Shown here in pieces: positions 1 to 12,681 of a DNA stretch of 64,000 nt (position 1 is its first letter; every line of letters starts with the position of its first letter). The position numbers were made by a program, and so were the translations under genes. This DNA comes from Lamellibrachia columna (lineage: Eukaryota > Annelida > Polychaeta > Sabellida > Siboglinidae), in the NCBI GenBank assembly GCA_963662155.1, contig OY759265.1, positions 46,716,406-46,780,405 of the forward strand, read 5' to 3'. The notes under the pieces are model-generated. The model was not told the DNA's origin and searched no databases. It saw nothing but the letters and a program-made list of their open reading frames with translations.

Positions 1-832
<832 letters not shown>

Positions 833-836
833 TACA

Positions 837-892
<56 letters not shown>

Positions 893-894
893 CA
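833..894. repeat. (ACGC)n / (CA)n compound microsatellite
   Basis: About twelve ACGC tetranucleotides are followed by CA dinucleotides and a short TA stretch. An interruption-free compound simple repeat. Confidence 0.95.
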
Positions 895-1124
895 TATATA
901 CCTATATGACAACAGTTCTTAATAGAAAAATAGAATGACGTTGTTTCCATCTTGCATAATCTTCTGAGTGCTATGTTTAAATTATTAGGAATAATTTGTG
1001 GGGACAGTCCTCGAAGTGTGGATAAACTTAAAAAGCCCGCTGTGTTGCTTTCATCCAAGTGGAATATGCTAAGTTGTTTTGTAACACACAAACCTGTGTC
1101 TTTAAAGCCAGGTTACACATGAAA

Positions 1125-1445
1125 AGGCGCGACTGGGTTAAGAACTCCATCAGAAACATACCACAGCGGGTGGTCCGTCCGAACCACCCCCCCCCCCACG
1201 ATGACGGGCATGAGCAGGGTCTGATCAACCGTAGCTGTGCTGGCGACCACACAAAGACAACAACGAGGAAATGACGCTACACTGATGAGACGTAGTCAGT
1301 GAAATATGACTGCGGAGAAGACCGGACAGTGTCCCACCTTCTCTGTTGCCGACTACTGGACGGTCCGTGCTCACTGGACGTTCTAGCCACCGTCACAGGC
1401 CGGGCAAAGGCATGCGCCCGAAAAGTGTGACGGACACGACAGGAA
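1125..1445 (+). pseudogene. Remnant of a LINE reverse transcriptase C-terminus
   Basis: One forward frame around 1300-1440 reads YDCGEDRTVSHLLCC followed by LDGPCSLDVLATVTGRAKA. This resembles the C-terminal zinc-knuckle (CxCGxxxQTxxHLLxxCP) found in many invertebrate endonuclease/reverse-transcriptase LINE proteins. Upstream, KRRDWVKNSIRN looks like the segment that normally precedes the knuckle. The two pieces are in different frames and stops intervene, so this is a decayed fragment. The rest of the element is missing. The identification rests on the short motif only. Confidence 0.5.
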
Positions 1446-2065
1446 GATGAACCGATGCCTATTTAGTCAAAGACCAAAATTTTACAGTTAAACAAATACT
1501 CCCGGACCTCCCCTGGGGGCTGTCATGGACACAGTTCCAGATTCAACGCCATGGTACGTGGTCCCCCGGCGTCAACCCGATGCACATGAGCAATTTACTT
1601 ATCAGTTATGCGTATTTCTTCAATTAGATGTATGTTACTGGATACTATTGATTAACAGCTCGTAATTTTGCTGAAATTGTCCTTTTCTAATTATAGTTTA
1701 CATAATATTATTACAATGCGATATTTACATGTAAACGCCTCCGCCTGTTCGGTACTTTGTCCTTTACCTGAGTATATGTCTGTCCTACCATTTGTTTCCT
1801 GTCTATCTCCCCATCTTCATATGTACCCTTTTCTTGATTACTTCCTCAGTTATTCCCACCGACCGCCGTCTCTTGCCTTCCCCGAGCTCTCCTACATCCA
1901 ACGTCCGACCCCCTTGCTTCGCCTTTATTAAACCTATTTCAACTTTCTCTCTTATTTTTTACGTCGTCTGCTAGTCGAGTTATCTTTCTTCGATCTTATT
2001 TCTTACTTGCGTCCTTGGCCTTCAACATAATTTCCTAATTATATCCATATATGTTTACCTCATTT
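1446..2065. other. Unassigned spacer
   Basis: CT-rich on the plus strand around 1750-2000, with short open frames of no recognisable family. No splice-consistent exon chain was found. Confidence 0.4.
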
Positions 2066-2212
2066 CCTAATGGTATCCCTGTCAATCAACCTCACTGCCT
2101 AATTGTATACCTGTCAATCAACATCACTGCCTAATTGTGTCCCTGTCAATCAACCTCATTGCCTAATTGTGTCCCTGTCAATCAACCTCATTGCCTAATT
2201 GTATCCCTGCCC
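2066..2212 (+). repeat. 32-bp minisatellite, about 4.5 copies
   Basis: Units begin cctaattgtgtccctgtcaa and end tcaacctcattg, starting at 2066, 2098, 2130, 2162 and (partial) 2194. The copies differ at only a few positions. Confidence 0.95.
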
Positions 2213-3577
2213 GTGTACATAATAATACAAATATTTCAGAAGCTCGTGTACATTGGCGAGAGACCGTATTATCTGCTCAAGGGCAGGGGTATCATAGGCA
2301 CCTGCCTACTCGTTGTCGCCAGTTTAGGCGAGATCTGGAACCGGGACAACCCATTAATTCATGAATCACGTTAGAAGGAACAACCAAATAATTGTCAGAA
2401 AGACAAAACAAAACTTCTCTGTATTGACATTAACCGTTACCTCGTCGACAGGCTGGGGCACTGCGTGACATGAATGCATATATAACATTTATTTTCGCGT
2501 TGTGTATACCCAACTTCGTCGTCACCATTAATTGTTTTTTCTTCCATTCTTCTGTCTTCCCTTCCTCCGAATGCATCATAAATATGTAATTAAAGTTTAA
2601 GCAAATGTTGCATACACAACAAAAGGGTAATATGGGAGAAAGAGACACAGAAAAACTTGACTGAATTCATGCCCCCCAGAGTGATACGCACACCACACTC
2701 ACTCACATGGAACATGGTGTTTGAGCTATTCTACATTGTGAGCTGTGCCATTTTAATGTACATTTACTACAGTATAGGCCATACAATGCAGCAGTACTTA
2801 TATATTATTAAAATTAAGGTAACGTACAACTTAGCGAGAAATCCTAGAGCCATTTTACGTGCATGTGCTTACCATGTTATGATTACTTAGTTATTACTTA
2901 ACACATTATATACATTATATCTAGTGTGAAAGTTCAGAAGCATAGATCGAGCGATGACTACCGATTTAATTTTTGTGAAAATGTAGACAAACGGTTGGGC
3001 GATTTTAATGAATCAACAAATTATCTCGTGAAATCTGCACTATGTAGGATACACTGAATCGACGGCGGTGGTACTCGTCCAAAGTAATTAACGTTAATCG
3101 TCCTCTTTTCTGAACGAAACTGTTGGTCATAAAATAGTTGTTTAATTCTTGTTCTTGCAAACAGAGAAATTTTAATTCAAAATAAAACTATGTCTCATCC
3201 TTCCCCAGAGTACCCTATGCTGTGTATGTACACTCATCTGTTCAATCTTGCCGTGAATTTTTCGCAGATTTTCATCGATTTGAACTTGAGCAGTCGTTTA
3301 CGACTGGCAGCCGTCGACTTGCTGTATGAGTTTAACTAGCAACGTCTGTTGCGTCATTCGCGTGCACTCACGTGACCGTTTCACTATGAACCCGCCTGGT
3401 GGCGCCGCTTGATTACGTACGCATCGCGTTTACGTCCAGGTTGTTTGCCTTCTTTTTCTGCTTCTACTTCATATTAGAGCAAATCCTTCAGATTTGAAGA
3501 CAATATGCTCATAACCCAGGGTGCATTCGCACCAATGGTGTTTTATTAAGATATAGTGAGTCGACGATATGTTTTTC
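2213..3577. other. Unassigned spacer
   Basis: Single-copy-looking sequence with scattered short open frames. I recognise no gene, RNA or mobile element in it. Confidence 0.4.
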
Positions 3578-3757
3578 TATTCCCTTGTGTGGGATCTTCT
3601 ACTTCTCCTGGTATAAAACCAACGGCTTTTAGTGTCTCTTCCGAAAGGCAATGTGGGATGAACAAAATTGCCCAAGTTTCGAAACGGCTCGCTCGAACCC
3701 CGCTCCCCTCGATCAACAGAGCACGGTTCCATCGCTGAGCTACCTTGCGTGCCGTGG
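3578..3757 (-). mobile_element. tRNA-derived SINE, tail type A
   Basis: Read on the minus strand, the element starts with a tRNA-like head: an A-box-like TAGCTCAGCGATGG (about 3742-3729) and a B-box-like GGTTCGAGCGAG. A non-tRNA body follows, containing cttgggcaattttgttcatc and a cttncggaagagacactaaaa segment. The same body appears at 8160-8345 and 35310-35497, so this is a dispersed family. Pol III transcription is inferred from the boxes. Confidence 0.75.
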
Positions 3758-3904
3758 CTTTAACATACTCGAACTGTTTAATGAATTATAGGGTCGACTT
3801 CAGACAATAAATTAATGGGAGCATTTAATGGCATTCGTGCGATAAACGCATCAATGTAAAGCAACGAGCCTGCGTGACATATCAAAATGTCACCGATGCA
3901 ACAA

Positions 3905-4525
3905 TGAAGAATACAGTCAGCCATGTCATAGCATTCAGAAAGTTACTGGAAGGAATTCGAACGAGAAATCTCCCTGCAGTCATAACATCCTTAGACTTTC
4001 AAAAAAACATTTTATACAATCCCTCGTTGAGATTCTTGAGACTCATGGTGTTCCCAACCAGGTGGTAACAGGCATTGCCAATATGCACATTAGCACCGCT
4101 TAGCCAAACAAAATTTAGAAACCTAAAACAAAATTCTATGGAAATCCATAAAAATCGATATAAGTCTACAGAGTATAGTAGAATTTTGCATAGAAAATTA
4201 TAGAATACTATAGATTCTATAGAAACAGTTTGTCTACTTAAATTGTCTATGGATTTCAATAGAATTATATAGAATTCTACGGAGCACAGCAGAATATTGT
4301 ATAGAAAACAATACAAACAAATTATATAGTTATGTCCGCAAAAATTGTAAAGTATATTCTAAAAAAAATCTTACTGAATGTTCTAGAAAAATTACATTGA
4401 TGTTTTTGCTAAGGGACGCGTGCTAAGATACCGGACGGAGAAACAGCTAATTTGAGGACCTGGCACGAGTTCCTGGAGGACGACACTCTCGCACCATGCC
4501 TCTTCCTGATAGCCCTTGACTGAGA
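3905..4525 (+). pseudogene. RTE-like LINE reverse-transcriptase fragment, split by an insertion
   Basis: The forward translation gives FRKLLEGIRTRNLPAVITSL then DFQKNILYNPSL and, after a frame change, a GIANMH-like stretch (3930-4090). This matches the RT segment normally reading ...AVxxFIDFxKAFDSVHRGKM...GIP. After a 320-bp AT-rich block the homology resumes with AKIPDGETANL and DDTLAPCLFLIALD (4421-4520), the RT segment around GVLQGDTLAPYLF. The catalytic YADD part is absent. Frame changes and the insertion show it is dead. Confidence 0.75.
4101..4420. mobile_element. AT-rich insertion with inverted repeats (MITE-like)
   Basis: This block interrupts the reverse-transcriptase fragment between residues that are adjacent in the family. 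It contains inverted repeats: aattctatggaaatccata near 4131 faces tatggatttcaatagaatt near 4245, and several ctatagaattc-type palindromes lie between. No coding capacity. Exact ends and target-site duplication could not be fixed by eye. Confidence 0.5.
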
Positions 4526-4559
4526 CAAACAATAGAAGGGCGTGGAGAGGAACTGGGAT

Positions 4560-4591
4560 CAGTGACGTATCTAGGATGTCGGGGGGGGGGA
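4560..4591. mobile_element. Possible left terminus of a hAT-type element
   Basis: The sequence cagtgacgtatctaggatgt followed by a run of G resembles the CAGTGGCGTATCTAGG-like ends common on hAT/ZMYM1-type transposons. It lies about 370 bp beyond the C-terminus of the minus-strand transposase remnant, where its 3' end would be expected. The matching right end was not found. Confidence 0.4.
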
Positions 4592-4927
4592 CAATAATAT
4601 TACCATTTCTCTGATCCGAAGCGGGAGTAACCTAATACCAAACATTCCCAAAATATGCCAACGCGGGTAAGACTGAACATCATAGAGCACGTGAGAAAAG
4701 CCCAATATCTTTACTCGGTCTGACTGTTTAGCTTCCACGAAGTGAAAACAGATATAAAACAAAAGAAGTAAAGCAGCGAAGTTCCAAAATCAGCAGCTAC
4801 TTGTAGTGCCAAATTCGTGGTCGGGTCAGTTAGCTGAATCCTGACACTGCCAAATGCGCTAGAAGTCGCCAACGAAAGCACTCCACCAGTTGTGTCCCAT
4901 GGCAGGAACTGCGGATAGATTACCACA

Positions 4928-6818
4928 TCAGATTTTATTAAACTTAAGTCGGCGGTTCCCATTGGCGAATTCATCAATGACGTCGTCGTGGCTCAATTTG
5001 ATATCACGACTGACGTACATATGAGCAAGTCCATTGAGGCATTGCTCATTCTTCAAGTACTTCGGTGCACTGAGTGATCGCTCAGCTGCAGCCGATGTGA
5101 CAGGGAGAGTGGCAAATATTCGCAGCGAAGTCGCGATACATGGGTATGTCCCCAGCTGTGCAGCAACTCTCAGGGCATGGAGCATCTGGCCAGGTCGGCT
5201 AGCCGAATCCTAGCGTCTCCAGTAGCCTTGCCAACGCATGAACTCCACGTCCGCAGCCATCTTGTTTCCTGGCAGAAACTATAAGTACATCGTGACCCCT
5301 TCATCAACTGGGGAGAAGTATCTCTCCTGACAGAAGGCCGGTATGAATACACTGAGGAGAAAGGCCTTGGCACTGGTAGATGCAAGGCGCTCATGCAGCT
5401 GTACAAAGCAGGTGTCCAGGAACGGACTGAACAAAACACTCCCGTGGTACACCAAAGCTGGGTAGGCAGGAACGTTGGGACGATGTCTTTGCCTGTTTGT
5501 TATTCGCGGCATTTCATTGGTCTGCCATCGACTTCCTCTGCCTGGACAAACAGTCTGTCAAATATGTAACCGCTGCGAAAGTTCTGCAACACGTCAACGC
5601 AGTCTCGCACTGATGCCGTTGCTCGCGGAATGTATCGAGATTCACCCTGAAATGTGACAGGTAGAAACTTCGTGACTTCGAGAACTGTTTGCAGGACCTC
5701 TACGGAGAGCAGGATATTATGATCCATGCAACGTAGATACACTGCTGCTTTGCCAGAAGCATCACCCAACCATTCCGAAATGTTCTCCTGTGACGCAACA
5801 ACCGCAGGGTAGAGTTCCTTGAAAACTAGAGTTTGCGTTTTTACCCAGCGTGTGTGGCAGTGTTTCTTGAGGCGTGCGTGTGACGCTTCAGGGCGTTCCC
5901 GTTCAATTCATTGATGCAAGTCGTACAATCGCTTGTTCGAGTCAGTGAAGAACACCGCTACTTCGCGCGTCAGAGCAACTGCCGAGCTAATGGGTGGAAC
6001 TGATTCAGCCTTTGCCAAACAAAGATTCGGGACATTTTTTTGTGACGAGCATTGCAAACATGCGGCAGTAGGGATGGTGTTTCGGGTGTGTTTCGGAACG
6101 CCATTGTTCTTCCCGGCAGCGGCACCATCGTAGCATTATCCTACCATATGTGTTGAATCCACCCAGCCTCTATCGTGTTGCCTGGAAGCGGCAGAGCCCC
6201 TGAATCACGATGGCCTCTTAGTGGCCAATCAAGTTGTCAGAGGAACTCGATTGCCTGCAGAATTTTCTTCAAGGCGGATCGATTCTGTTCACGCTGAAGC
6301 GAAAAAGGAAGATTGTGGTTGTTGCGTGACGTCACCGGCATAATTTCCCATGTGCGTCCTGAATTCTCGAGCTTTGTTTTCGCAATCTTCGTGAAAAGCG
6401 TTGGCCAGATGGGTGGTCATGTGACCGTCTCGCCAAGTCAGGTGTTTATACTTCTGCAAGCCCTTCTTCAAGGCAGAATATGCAAATACACCATACGCCC
6501 CGGAAGTTGCCTGCCCAGATATTTCTTCCTCAGTTTGCCGCTGTTCATACGTTCAGTGTACGGCCACAAAAAATCATCTAGAGGAGTCCAAGCATTGTCC
6601 AAAATGGTCAAACGCTCGCTATCGGTCAACTTGCTATTGCCCACAGCATGACCGATATCCACTGGCAAAGCAGAACAAGGACCAGTGACCTCTGCCTCCG
6701 GACGGGCCGCAGGATTAGGGCGCTTAGGTTGAGGTGCCCCAGAGAAGTCTGATATTCTTTTTATGGTTGCATCTTCTGTGGTGACATTTACTGTGAGAAG
6801 GACTAACTGACGCACCAA
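4928..6818 (-). pseudogene. hAT (ZMYM1-like) transposase pseudogene
   Basis: Minus-strand frames in order carry the landmarks of a hAT transposase of the zinc-finger MYM-type-1-like group. Near 6818-6470 there is an N-terminal LTDSERLTILDNAW...FLWPY segment (TTF-type zinc-finger region). Near 5769-5500 there is ASGKAAVYLRCMDHNILLSV and the MPRITNRQRHRPNVPA hallmark. Near 5185-4930 there is the C-terminal dimerisation domain with YPCIATSLRIFATLPVTSAA, AERSLSAPKYLKN and DVIDEFANGNRRL. The segments lie in different frames with stops between, so it cannot encode an active enzyme. Part of the catalytic core near 5850-6290 is too decayed to read. A live relative would cut and paste its own element in the nucleus. 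Confidence 0.8.
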
Positions 6819-6829
6819 TGGCGCTAGCT

Positions 6830-8159
6830 TTCGCGTAGTCTGTAGAGGAAAGAATACACATGCTTATGCAAGTGTTTAAACTTGTTTAAGGAGTTAACGT
6901 GCAGCAGAGGCGGATTTATGGGGCTTTCGACCGTGTGCAGGAATTTCATGGATCAAATTTTCAGTCAATTGTTTGAAGAAAAATTTCAATATCCCACCTA
7001 GCAGCAGTAAAAAGCCAACAGTGCCTAGAGACATACGGCACGCTATTGTTGGAAACTAATCAAATGTAGTATCAAAGGTTACGCCTGTATCCACATCTGC
7101 ACTATATCATGTCATTTAGTGGTCATTGAATTGATTTATATCTGAATAACTAATAGGGTTTTGATGCATTTATTGGACATGAACATTAAAATTGCAACAT
7201 ATATGATTTGTAATCGATGTACTCGTTAATATTAAAACTACAGTCATACGATTTGAGAGGAATTGTTCGTCAGTACTCGAATGTATATTTCCTTTTAAAT
7301 TATGAAGATATTTTTCGAAAAGTACGCCACATTCCAAATAGCATTAACTGAAAAAACCCGCAAGTGTTTTATTATAGTAGAGCAGTAGGGATCACTTACG
7401 CATCTAATAATATTGTCCGGCTGATAGAGATGTGCCAATATCTACTAGATTCTGACAGATGGAAGCACTTTATTATACATGCGGATCTCCGACTTCGCGG
7501 TAACTTGCCAAAAGTTTTTTTTCCCGAAAATTACATCTCATGTGCACTGTAGTGGTTGATTTTGAAGATTTCGCTGAAAACTGGTTCACATGTTTTTCTC
7601 GGAAAATTCATCCGAAACTGAGATCGATTCGAAGTGGAACTTGTTCGCGGAAGGTTTTCCTCTCTCACAAATTTCACCTCAGATCAACCAACTATCGGTC
7701 GGCGCCTTTATACCTTTTTTAGTCTAGGTCAATACTAAATATGGTTGAAATAAGTAGCCGAGGCTTTGTAACAGTTTTTCTACGTACGTTTCTCGGTCAC
7801 TACTTTGGCTAACTGATTGGATCTTTCTCCACAGTCACGTGACCGCATTGATCGCTGTCAACGTGAACAGTTCCAGGAAGCTCGGGGAACGTTATTTGCC
7901 ACGCCTCTGTTCACCCCTTCCACCAGATCGAAATTGTTCGCTATGGTCAAAACTGGCGCACCACACAGGAGAAAGGTCCAGTTTGACGCTGAAGCAGTGA
8001 TACAGAGGGTCACGAAAACTCCGTCATGCATACACGGAGACTCTGAACGGTAACTTTCTTAGGGAATTAGGCCATATAAAAATGTCCGGTTTCTCATCCG
8101 AACTTTTTCAAAAGATGCGTTTTTTAGTATGCTGATGGAAGTACGTGTTATATAGCGAC
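6830..8159. other. Unassigned spacer
   Basis: No recognisable gene. A cagaggcggatttatggggc string at 6904 resembles a transposon end of the kind seen at 9498, but no partner end was found. An open frame at 7817-8053 matches no family I know. Confidence 0.4.
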
Positions 8160-8345
8160 TTGGAGTGGGGAGCGGTGATCTAATGCCAATAATGGTTAGA
8201 GCACCTGCCTGTCGATCGAGAGGACGGTGGTTCGATTCCAACATCCGACGTTTCGAGCCTTAGGCTTATAGGTTTAGGCAATTTCGTTCAACCCATGCAC
8301 TTTGTCTGTATCTTTCGGAAGAGACACTGAAAGCTGATGATCCCA
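8160..8345 (+). mobile_element. tRNA-derived SINE, tail type A
   Basis: An A-box-like region with ggttagagcacctgc precedes a B box ggttcgattcc (8229-8239). After it come a gtttaggcaatttcgttcaa segment and tttcggaagagacactgaaa. These match, in the opposite orientation, the copies at 3578-3757 and 35310-35497. A short insertion is visible in the A-box region. Confidence 0.75.
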
Positions 8346-9179
8346 ACACCTCCGTTAGCCCATAATTGGGCTGTTTGGAGTATAATTACTTGAGATTAAC
8401 TTGAGACTATCAAAGGGGCTATTCTCAACCATCAACAAATTCAAAAGTATTCCAAATGTATTTCTTACAAGTGCCAAAGCTGTAAACGAATTCATTCACC
8501 GTAGGATCTAATTGTTCATTTTAGTGAAGTTATGTCCGCCACTCATGGATTTATATGGATACAAAGACATCTAATCTTAACTGACGACCCTCGTTGTACA
8601 CTATGGTGACAATTTATGTTGTAGTAGCTTCTAAAACATGAAAAGAAACACAAACCGCATTTGATAGAACGTCCTGTCAACATTCGACGTATTCACCATC
8701 TGGCAATTAACAATGTGACATTGCAGGTACTGCACATATTGAATAATTAATTGGAAAATTATGATTAATTGAGTTGAAGATTATTTTAATGATGCTACGT
8801 AAATCAACAGGTGCTGTCACTGATTAGCCCAGTGGCTGATTGAAGTAGAGACATCCAGAAGCATGTACCTGTGAGGAGATGACAAAGGTGGATCAGTCAG
8901 AATTAGTCTCCAGGTAGGATGATGTCTTAATTGTCGATTGTCCTTACACCGCTTCTAAGTTGTATGGAACCTACATACCAGCTAGCAAGACTTGATTGGA
9001 CCAACGGTGACTAACGAAGAAGAAACTTCATTGGCCCAATGATTTTTGTTACCTGAGATGTTGCCATTAATTGCTGTAATTTCTGTCAGTTCATATATGT
9101 GTGCATGTATGTACGTACATAAACAACAATGACAGTACTAGTAATTAATTGTCCCTCCTCTGTTTGATTTTTTTGCACA
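8346..9179. other. Unassigned spacer
   Basis: AT-rich, no coding or repeat signal recognised. Confidence 0.4.
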
Positions 9180-9470
9180 TCTCATTTCACACGTATTTTC
9201 CAAAATATCTAATCTATCTAGTATCGACTATGGCATGCTAGCTTGTTTGTACAAATGTATTATTTGATTAGTTAAGGTGAAATCATCATGAATTATTTTG
9301 ACCAGATCTAGTCAAAATTCAGCGAAAAAAGGGCAAAAGTAGTCCAGCTCTATAGTTCATACAATGACATAACAGTTATTCACAATTTCTCAAGTTACCC
9401 AATATAAAGATCTAAGTAAATTCTTTTGATGATTTTAGCAAAATTATGCACTCTGTTATATCAAAACTCC
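9180..9470 (+). repeat. Dispersed ~290-bp repeat, copy 1
   Basis: Shares an ordered series of blocks with 28738-29025 and 61798-61965: a ctcatttc start, a tagta-tat block, ggtgaaatcatc, a diverged gactggat-like block, aaatggcaaaagt, and caagttacccaat. The order and spacing are alike but identity is moderate. No coding capacity or tRNA boxes, so the class is unknown. Confidence 0.55.
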
Positions 9471-9510
9471 CTTCTCAATTGATTTATTATATTGGTTCAT
9501 AGGCGGATCC

Positions 9511-10984
9511 AGGGGGGGTCCAGGGGGTCCGGACTCCCCCCTTTTTTGAGTACCAAAATCCATTGCAATTGCATGTCAACGCGGGACAAAGGCATTGCCA
9601 AGAAACAACACAAGGTCAAAATTGTCGCTTACTACGTACAAATTCTTTAGTAGCAGGCAGACGTTTTCAGACACTGATCTAGCACAGGCGATATTATACA
9701 TGGCGTCCAGCGTATCCCCCAAAGTTATTCTTAGCATTAACGGTGACGTCCTTTATAGATTCACTGCACACGGCACGCACGTGTACACACACGCGCGCCC
9801 ACCGCATGTTTGACAATGTCTCCACGTGAAAGAAAAATACGTGGCAAAATACCCGGCAACGTTCTATTAACTGACTACGGTCTGTATAATTATACCGTGG
9901 TTAGAATGTTATGGCCTTTTGAGGTCTCATTAAACTAATTAGCCTTTTCAGAACTTTATCGCCAAGCACCAGATGTACCGTGTCCGGTTTGCGTATTGAA
10001 TTCAGAACTATGGCATGAAAGGCGGATGTGCTAATCACTATATTTACATTTTTGGGTTTTGTAATATAAGTACACAACGTCAATTAGTTATGTCATACTG
10101 TTCCTCTTTCTATGGTGTATGTATTTCCATGATGCATTTTCATTTACATTGCGCAAAGGTCTCAGGAAACGTTTTAATCTACCAGTTTGCACTCACTGTT
10201 ATTATGTGGCACTACTACTACTTTTAGCAGAATGTCTCCCGATTCAAATTCAGACCATGAATCGAATGGTAAGCTTTATACAGAGTAGGGCAATCTAGCC
10301 CACGACTATAATTTGAAACCTAGCTACTTTTATTATATCATTCAGAACCAATATCGGAAGGGGCTGGATGAGAGAATATTAAACACAGTTTCCTTGGCAA
10401 AGTAAGTGCTGAATAATATTGAGAATGCGTGTAGCACCTTTTTAGTCAAAGACGTGTTAGTCTCTTTGTGTGCAAAGATACTTCATATATAGATACTGTA
10501 CACATTGTCGTACGAATAAATATATATGTTTACTATTACTACACTACCGTGCCTCTAGTTTGCAATAATGCTGATACAGAGTTAAGACGATTACGTGTTG
10601 GTTTAGTCAATTGTAGTATACTCGTTTGGAATGGGCCTACCTACAGGTGTAAATGAAACAAAATCCACTGCGTTTTGCCGAAACTCTAGATTCAAAAGTA
10701 GTTGCACCTCGTCTACTCTAAATTTGACATTTGAAGTTATACTTATGTGACAAATACAAGAAACTACATAGGACTACTTTATCACGATTTTTATATTTTC
10801 AGCAAATCCGTATTAAAACGGGACACGACCCAAGGCCGTATTCCTCCCAAAAATCCGTATTGTATACGTACGATGTTGCATGTCTGAAATTTGGGTTGAT
10901 TACATTAGACCCTAACTTGATTAAAATCGGATAATTGGTGTCCCAACTTATACCATTTCAAGTGTTTTGTCTAAACAAAACGTC
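9511..10984. other. Non-coding left part of the candidate element
   Basis: No conserved protein segment was found in either strand between the left terminus and the 39-bp array. Short open frames only. Confidence 0.4.
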
Positions 10985-12598
10985 AAATGGGAAGGAAGGG
11001 GGATACTCCCCTACAACACACACCCCTAGTTAGGAAGGGGGATACTCCCCTACCACACATACACCGAGTAGGAAGGGGGATACTCCCCTACCACACACAC
11101 CCCGAGGTAGGAAGGGGGATACTCCCCTACCACACACACCCCGAGGTAGGAAGGGGGATACTCCCCTACCACACACACCCCGAGGTAGGAAGGGGGATAC
11201 TCCCCTACCACACACACCCCGAGGAAGGAAGGGGGATACTCCCCTACCACACACAGCCCAATGTAGGAAGGGGGATACTCTCCTACAACACACACCCCGA
11301 GGTAGGAAGGGGGATGCTCCCCTACCACACACACCCCGAGGAAGGAAGGTGGATACTCCCCTACAACACACACTCCGAGGTAGGAAGGGGGATACTCCCC
11401 TACCACACACACACCGAGGAAGGAAGGGGGATACTCCACTACCACACACACCCCGAGGAAGGAAGGGGATACTCCCCTACAACACACACCCCGAGGTAGG
11501 AAGGGGGATACTCCCCTACCACACACACCCTGAGGTAGGAAGGGGGATACTCCCCTACCACACACACCCCGAGGTAGGAAGGGGGATACTCCCCTATCAC
11601 ATACACCCCGAGGTAGGAAGGGGGATATTCCTCTACAACACACACCCCGAGGTAGGAAGGTGGATACTCCCCTACCACACACACCCCGAGGTAGGAAGGT
11701 GGATACTCCCCTACAACACACACCCCGAGGTAGGAAGGGGGATACTCCCCTACCACACACACCCCGAGGTAGGAAGGGGGATGCTCCCCTACCACACACA
11801 CCCCGAGGTAGGAAGGGGGATGCTCCCCTACAACACACACCCCGAGGTAGGAAGGGGGTACTCCCCTACCACACACACACCGAGTAGGAAGGGGGATACT
11901 CCCTTACCACACACACCCCGAGGTAGGAAGGGGGATACTCCCTTACCACACACACCCCGAGGTAGGAAGGGGGATACTCCCCTATCACACACACCCCGAG
12001 GTAGGAAGGGGGATATTCCCCTACAACACACACCCCGAGATAGGAAGGTGGATACTCCCCGACCACACACATCACGAGGTAGGAATGGGGATACTGCCCT
12101 ACCATACACATCACGAGGTAGGAAGGTGGATACTCCTCTACCACACACACCCCGAGGTAGGAAGGGGGATACTCCCCTACCACACACACACCCCGAGGTA
12201 GGAAGGGGGATACTCCCCTACCACACACACACACCCCGAGGTAGGAAGGGGGATACTCCCCTTCCACACACACGCACACCCCGAGGTAGGAAGGTGGATA
12301 CTCCCCTACAACACACACCCCGAGGTAGGAAGGGGGATACTCCCCTACCACACACACCCCGAGGAAGGAAGGTGGATACTCCCCTACCACACACACCACG
12401 AGGTAGGAAGGGGGATACTCCCCTACCACACACACCCCGAGGAAGGAAGGTGGATACTCCCCTACCACACACACCACGAGGTAGGAAGGGGGATACTCCC
12501 CTACCACACACACCCTGAGGAAGGAAGGTGGATACTCCCCTACCACACACACCACGAGGTAGATAGGGGGATATTCCCCTACCACACACACCCTGAGG
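10985..12598. repeat. 39-bp minisatellite, about 41 copies
   Basis: The unit is aggtaggaaggggg, then atactcccctaccaca, then cacaccccg, with period 39 measured at 11104 and 11143. Each unit holds an inverted repeat (AGGGGGA-TAC-TCCCCT). Because 39 is 13 codons and the unit lacks stops, open frames run through on both strands. They are repeat artefacts. Near the right end (12361-12560) a 78-bp dimer of two unit variants is repeated almost exactly three times. Confidence 0.97.
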
Positions 12599-12681
12599 CG
12601 CTTCACGCCTCGTTTTGCGCCTTTGGCGCTTCCTACATTACGTTGGACCCCCACTTTTTCTAAACCCTGGATCCGCCCCTG

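Larger units (their letters stand above)
9498..12681. mobile_element. Candidate TIR-bounded DNA transposon carrying a minisatellite
   Basis: The left end reads cataggcggatccaggg (9498) followed by GGGGG-rich sequence. The right end reads ccctggatccgcccctg (ending 12681), whose reverse complement is caggggcggatccaggg. The two ends therefore form terminal inverted repeats of about 17 bp with two mismatches, and both lead inwards into G-rich/C-rich subterminal DNA. The end sequence resembles hAT/ZMYM1-type termini. No transposase remains, so it would be non-autonomous. Flanking 8-mers (tattggtt and gggtttat) do not match, so no target-site duplication supports it. Confidence 0.5.

Noticed and set aside
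6904..6931. Right end of the hAT element at 4.9-6.8 kb
   Set aside because: The cagaggcggatttatggggc string points the wrong way for a right terminus, and no partner was found.
8195..8245. Free-standing tRNA genes at the B-box matches (also 45397-45452 and 62351-62405)
   Set aside because: The acceptor stem does not close and the head continues into a shared non-tRNA body, so these are SINEs.
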